From JAPYTY01 sp036338435 (GTDB lineage: Bacteria > Acidobacteriota > UBA6911 > RPQK01 > JADFOI01), in contig JAYZCG010000032.1 in assembly GCA_036338435.1 (NCBI GenBank), positions 1 through 17,424 on the forward strand: DNA of 17,424 nucleotides, written 5' to 3'. Within the stretch, counting starts at the first letter, position 1, and each line of letters opens with the position of its first letter. Position numbers and translations under genes: made by a program. Under the pieces are notes generated by a model. That model searched no databases. It saw only the letters and a list, made by a program, of their open reading frames with translations, and was not told the DNA's origin. This document shows, piece after piece, positions 14,720 to 17,424 of this stretch.

Positions 14720-16486
14720 CTACTCCCCTCTACTATCCAAGAATCCCATTTTCTGATGAGAGACTTTTCCTCCTACAACAGTTAGCAACACTTTGACCAA
14801 CGGGATGTCGTCGACTGGGATGGTAAAGTAATCTCTGTCCAGTACCGCAAAATCAGCGAGGTTCCCTTCTTTTAAAAAACCAAGGTCCTCCCGCATCAGA
14901 TATTTTCTTGCCCAGGTAGTGTGTGTTTTTAGGGCTGTGATCCGATCCACGGCCTCAGATGCATCTCCATAGATTTGTCCGTCCTCGCATTTGCGGGTGA
15001 TTTCCCACCACATATTGCTCCAAGGGGTGGTCCCGTTTTCACTTAGGTGTGTGTCCGCTGCATGAGCCACATATACGCCTCCTTCCACCATACTGCGAAT
15101 CGGCTGGTGCCAGGTGGCATATTGTTCCCCATACCAGTTGACAGCAGTCTTTGCGCAGTTTGCGTTGTCCGGGCCAGCAATGATCCCATAGTACTTGAAC
15201 CTGGGGATTTGATCAGGCCTAACAAACCGGAGGTGTTCTAACGTGTGATGTTTTGCTCGCACTTCATCAATCGTCATTCCTGTTTTCTCCATGGCTTCGT
15301 CAAGTGCTTCAAAGAAATAATCGATTGTTTTATCGGCACTACCATGAATTTGAACGGTTCGCAATTCTGCATCCAGCATTCCCTGTATCTGTTCTCGTTC
15401 GTAGTTGCCATGACCGCCGCGACAGGGTTTTACTCGTCCCAGCATTTCTCCAACAACATCATCGATCGGAGGAACGTCGGTACACCAAACATCCCCGGTG
15501 AAAGTATCAAAACCTTCTAAACTAACACCGGCTTCCCACAGAAAATCACTGCTCCCCATCCCGGTATGATCACCGTAAAACTTGAAGTAGTCTGTATGTC
15601 CTGAGAGTTCCGCATGCATATAAATTGCAAAACGGGCCGGCATACGATTCAAGCTATCCAAAATACGATAGGCCTTCAAGATGGCCGGGGTGTGTACTCG
15701 GCTCCCGATAGTTGTAACGCCGAACGAGGCAAAATGGGTCATCTCCCTCTCCACTGCGGCCGCCAAAATCTGTTCATGCCCTGCCATCACGGAACCATTG
15801 AGAAAAATTTCCGCAACCCGTCCACCCACGATTCCCTCATCGGGCTTGCCTGCATATTTGGGAGCGTAATCATCTAAAAGTTTACGACCTTCTGTATTGA
15901 AAATATAACTACTGATGGGAGCACGAATGAAGACCGGGTGACGAGGTGCAAGTTCATCCAAGAGTTTCTTATTCAGTGTTCCTCGCGCGATAGCCAGCGG
16001 ACCCACCCGACGTGGAATAACCATCCAGATGGGTAGCCCGGCTTCTACAGTATCTTGTAACTCGCTTAAGCGATTTCTAACATTTTTCAGTACTTCTTCA
16101 ACGTTCTCCCCATCCACCGAGGTTCCATAGAAGGGGAGTTTCAGCCCTTCATTGTGGTTGTCAATGGCATAGTTGTGTATGTGACTATGTTTTTCAATGA
16201 GTCCTGGTATTACAGTTCTCCCACCCAGATCAACGATGCGCGTGGCAGGCCCGGTTAGTCCTAGTATCTTCTGGTTACTCCCAAGGGCTAGGATTCGGCT
16301 GTTGCGGACCGCCATGGCTTGAACCACCGTGCCCGTTTCACCAGGTAGACTCAAGGAATCATCATCCAGCGTGACAATCTTACCGCTGTGGACGATTAAC
16401 TCAGGATACTCGATCAGGATGGACGGTATCTCCTGTGCCTGAATCCAACCCAATGTTAAAAAGATTGTGAACAATGCCTTCTTCAT
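14720..16486 (-). CDS. Secreted amidohydrolase family 3 protein (YtcJ-like)
   Basis: A 588-residue metal-dependent hydrolase of the amidohydrolase superfamily. A Sec signal peptide, MKKALFTIFLTLGWIQAQ (1-18), sends it to the periplasm, which is less usual than the cytosolic members. The N-terminal beta-sandwich leads to TVIPGLIEKHSHIH with the metal pair His100-x-His102. Later ligand candidates are His381 in VQIHGSADKTIDY, His417 in HTLEHLRFV and Asp478 in VAHAADTHLS. The C-terminus NLADFAVLDRDYFTIP is typical of the family. It probably hydrolyses an amide, ester or cyclic substrate; the exact reaction is unknown. AGAGG lies 8 nt before the ATG. It is the first gene of the minus-strand cluster and nearly touches the quinoprotein gene. 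Confidence 0.92.
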   Translation of the reverse strand: MKKALFTIFLTLGWIQAQEIPSILIEYPELIVHSGKIVTLDDDSLSLPGETGTVVQAMAVRNSRILALGSNQKILGLTGPATRIVDLGGRTVIPGLIEKHSHIHNYAIDNHNEGLKLPFYGTSVDGENVEEVLKNVRNRLSELQDTVEAGLPIWMVIPRRVGPLAIARGTLNKKLLDELAPRHPVFIRAPISSYIFNTEGRKLLDDYAPKYAGKPDEGIVGGRVAEIFLNGSVMAGHEQILAAAVEREMTHFASFGVTTIGSRVHTPAILKAYRILDSLNRMPARFAIYMHAELSGHTDYFKFYGDHTGMGSSDFLWEAGVSLEGFDTFTGDVWCTDVPPIDDVVGEMLGRVKPCRGGHGNYEREQIQGMLDAELRTVQIHGSADKTIDYFFEALDEAMEKTGMTIDEVRAKHHTLEHLRFVRPDQIPRFKYYGIIAGPDNANCAKTAVNWYGEQYATWHQPIRSMVEGGVYVAHAADTHLSENGTTPWSNMWWEITRKCEDGQIYGDASEAVDRITALKTHTTWARKYLMREDLGFLKEGNLADFAVLDRDYFTIPVDDIPLVKVLLTVVGGKVSHQKMGFLDSRGE

Positions 16487-16676
16487 AACTAAAACCTCTA
16501 CGACTAAATCTGAAATTATCCCTATAGGCTAAATCCACGCTACCCTTAAAGCAACACAAAACAACTCGGCATCACTTCGAAGCTAGATTGTGTTGGATTG
16601 TTGTTAGACACTACCGGACATCGAGCGATTAAATCAGGGCAATCTATATCCAAAAAATCTATCTACATTTAGGTAG

Positions 16677-16705
16677 TTGCTCCTTTACTTTTTCATAAAT
16701 ATTAA
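16677..16705 (+). promoter_or_regulatory. Candidate sigma70-type promoter for the porin gene
   Basis: TTGCTC (16677-16682, 3 of 6) and TATTAA (16700-16705, 4 of 6) are spaced by 17 nt in the A+T-rich part of the divergent region. The -10 overlaps a 14-nt palindrome. The leader would be about 110 nt. The match is weak. Confidence 0.25.
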
Positions 16706-16710
16706 TATTT
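16697..16710. repeat. Perfect 14-nt palindrome AAATATTAATATTT
   Basis: A self-complementary A+T-only 14-mer in the divergent region, overlapping the candidate porin -10. It could be an operator half-way between the two divergent transcripts, but A+T-rich palindromes also arise by chance. Confidence 0.5.
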
Positions 16711-16826
16711 CCTTTGTCTTTTCTTAATCATTACTGTCCAGAATGGCCTTTGTTAATGTACGTAAGGATTTCTGTCTCTCTAGCGGCTCTAAACGTCAAG
16801 AGTGCGCAAAAGGAAGGATGAAAATC

Positions 16827-17424
16827 ATGCAACGAATGGTCAGCATACTTCTGATTTGCCTAGGTATTGGTACGAATATATGGGCCCAGCAAGAACATAC
16901 TCCCTCTTCAGACCAGATCAATCAGTTGCTTAAACGTATTGAAACACTTGAGCAAACGGTTCACGAACTGCGCGAACAGATACAGTCCAAAGACACCCCA
17001 AAAGGGAGTCCTCCAGAAGCCGCCATAGTCACTGCAGCCCAGCCCCTACAACAACTTCAGAGCCAAGAAACTCCCGTTACTGATCCGGTGGTCAAAATTA
17101 GTGGCCACGTCTTCGGTGACTACTACTGGATGGCCACCCACCACGATCCTAATCTCAAGAACCGCAATGGATTTTGGATTCGCCGTGCCTACCTAGGCCT
17201 AGACAAGAAGCTAAATCAAGATTTTGACATACTGTTACGTTTCGAGATGAACTCTGTGGGAGACTTTAACTCCAAGAGCAAGGTCACACCGTTTGTCAAA
17301 GACGCCTACCTAAGATGGAAATTTTCAGATCAACACCAAGCCTATTTCGGGCTGTCGGCCACGGCTACCTGGAGGCTAGTAAACTCAATATGGGGCTACC
17401 GTGCTGTAGAGAAAACTATGTTGC
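16827..17424 (+). CDS. Outer-membrane porin with N-terminal coiled coil (OprO/OprP-like), 3' truncated by window edge
   Basis: Partial gene, open to the right edge (about 199 residues visible). The N-terminus MQRMVSILLICLGIGTNIWAQ is a Sec signal peptide. It is followed by a short coiled coil (QINQLLKRIETLEQTVHELR) and a linker rich in Pro, Gln and Ala. From VKISGHVFGDYYW the sequence alternates as in beta-barrel strands: NGFWIRRAYLGLDKKLNQDF, ILLRFEMN, PFVKDAYLRWKF and AYFGLSATATW, ending near WGYRAVEKTM, typical of phosphate-selective-porin-like proteins. It would be a trimeric channel in the outer membrane. The ATG at 16827 was chosen because AAGGAAGGA (16810-16818) lies 8 nt upstream; the ATG at 16818 is an alternative. 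It diverges from the amidohydrolase gene. Confidence 0.82.
   Translation, partial: MQRMVSILLICLGIGTNIWAQQEHTPSSDQINQLLKRIETLEQTVHELREQIQSKDTPKGSPPEAAIVTAAQPLQQLQSQETPVTDPVVKISGHVFGDYYWMATHHDPNLKNRNGFWIRRAYLGLDKKLNQDFDILLRFEMNSVGDFNSKSKVTPFVKDAYLRWKFSDQHQAYFGLSATATWRLVNSIWGYRAVEKTML

Larger units (their letters stand above)
16487..16826. other. Divergent intergenic region between amidohydrolase and porin genes
   Basis: About 340 bases with no gene that I can support. The right half is A+T-rich (about 16640-16740) and holds a 14-nt palindrome and a candidate plus-strand promoter. The left half should carry the promoter of the minus-strand oxidoreductase cluster, but I could not pick a convincing -35/-10 pair there. 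Confidence 0.6.

Overview
The window reads as bacterial chromosome from a Gram-negative organism. It has an outer-membrane porin, several Tat and Sec signal peptides, periplasmic c-type haems, and recognisable Shine-Dalgarno sites before many genes. Base composition looks moderate, roughly half G+C by eye. The mix of SSS symporter, quinoprotein, GMC oxidoreductase with Gluconate_2-dh3 subunit, and CxxCH protein with a helix-hairpin-helix tail recalls uncultured Acidobacteriota-type genomes. That placement is an inference from family resemblance only.

Layout. The window opens inside the C-terminal DNA-binding domain of DnaA (+). A convergent DinB/YfiT-like protein (-) follows. After a divergent promoter region come a small one-helix membrane protein missed by length cut-offs, an SSS-family sodium/solute symporter translationally overlapped with it, and an EntS-like MFS exporter (all +). 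From 4607 to 16486 every gene is on the minus strand. Read 5'->3' on that strand the order is: secreted amidohydrolase, Tat-exported PQQ-type beta-propeller, Tat-exported cupredoxin-fold protein, GMC flavoprotein, Gluconate_2-dh3 small subunit, diheme cytochrome c, pirin, glutamyl-tRNA synthetase, family 2 glycosyltransferase, PdxJ and RsmI. A porin gene diverges from the amidohydrolase at the right edge and runs out of the window.

How the genes may work together. The first six minus-strand genes look like a periplasmic oxidation module. The porin could admit a substrate and the amidohydrolase could cleave it. The quinoprotein and the GMC/subunit-3/cytochrome c trio could oxidise alcohol or aldehyde groups and pass electrons to the respiratory chain. 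The GMC subunit has no signal peptide, while its small-subunit partner has a twin-arginine signal, which suggests hitchhiker export as in gluconate and FAD-glucose dehydrogenases. The substrate cannot be read from sequence.

Three proteins on this strand keep their fold but have changed key positions: the cupredoxin (copper ligands), the GMC protein (second catalytic residue) and the pirin (metal histidines). Together with the small protein coupled to the symporter, these are the observations most worth following up. I saw no tRNA, rRNA, CRISPR array or insertion sequence.
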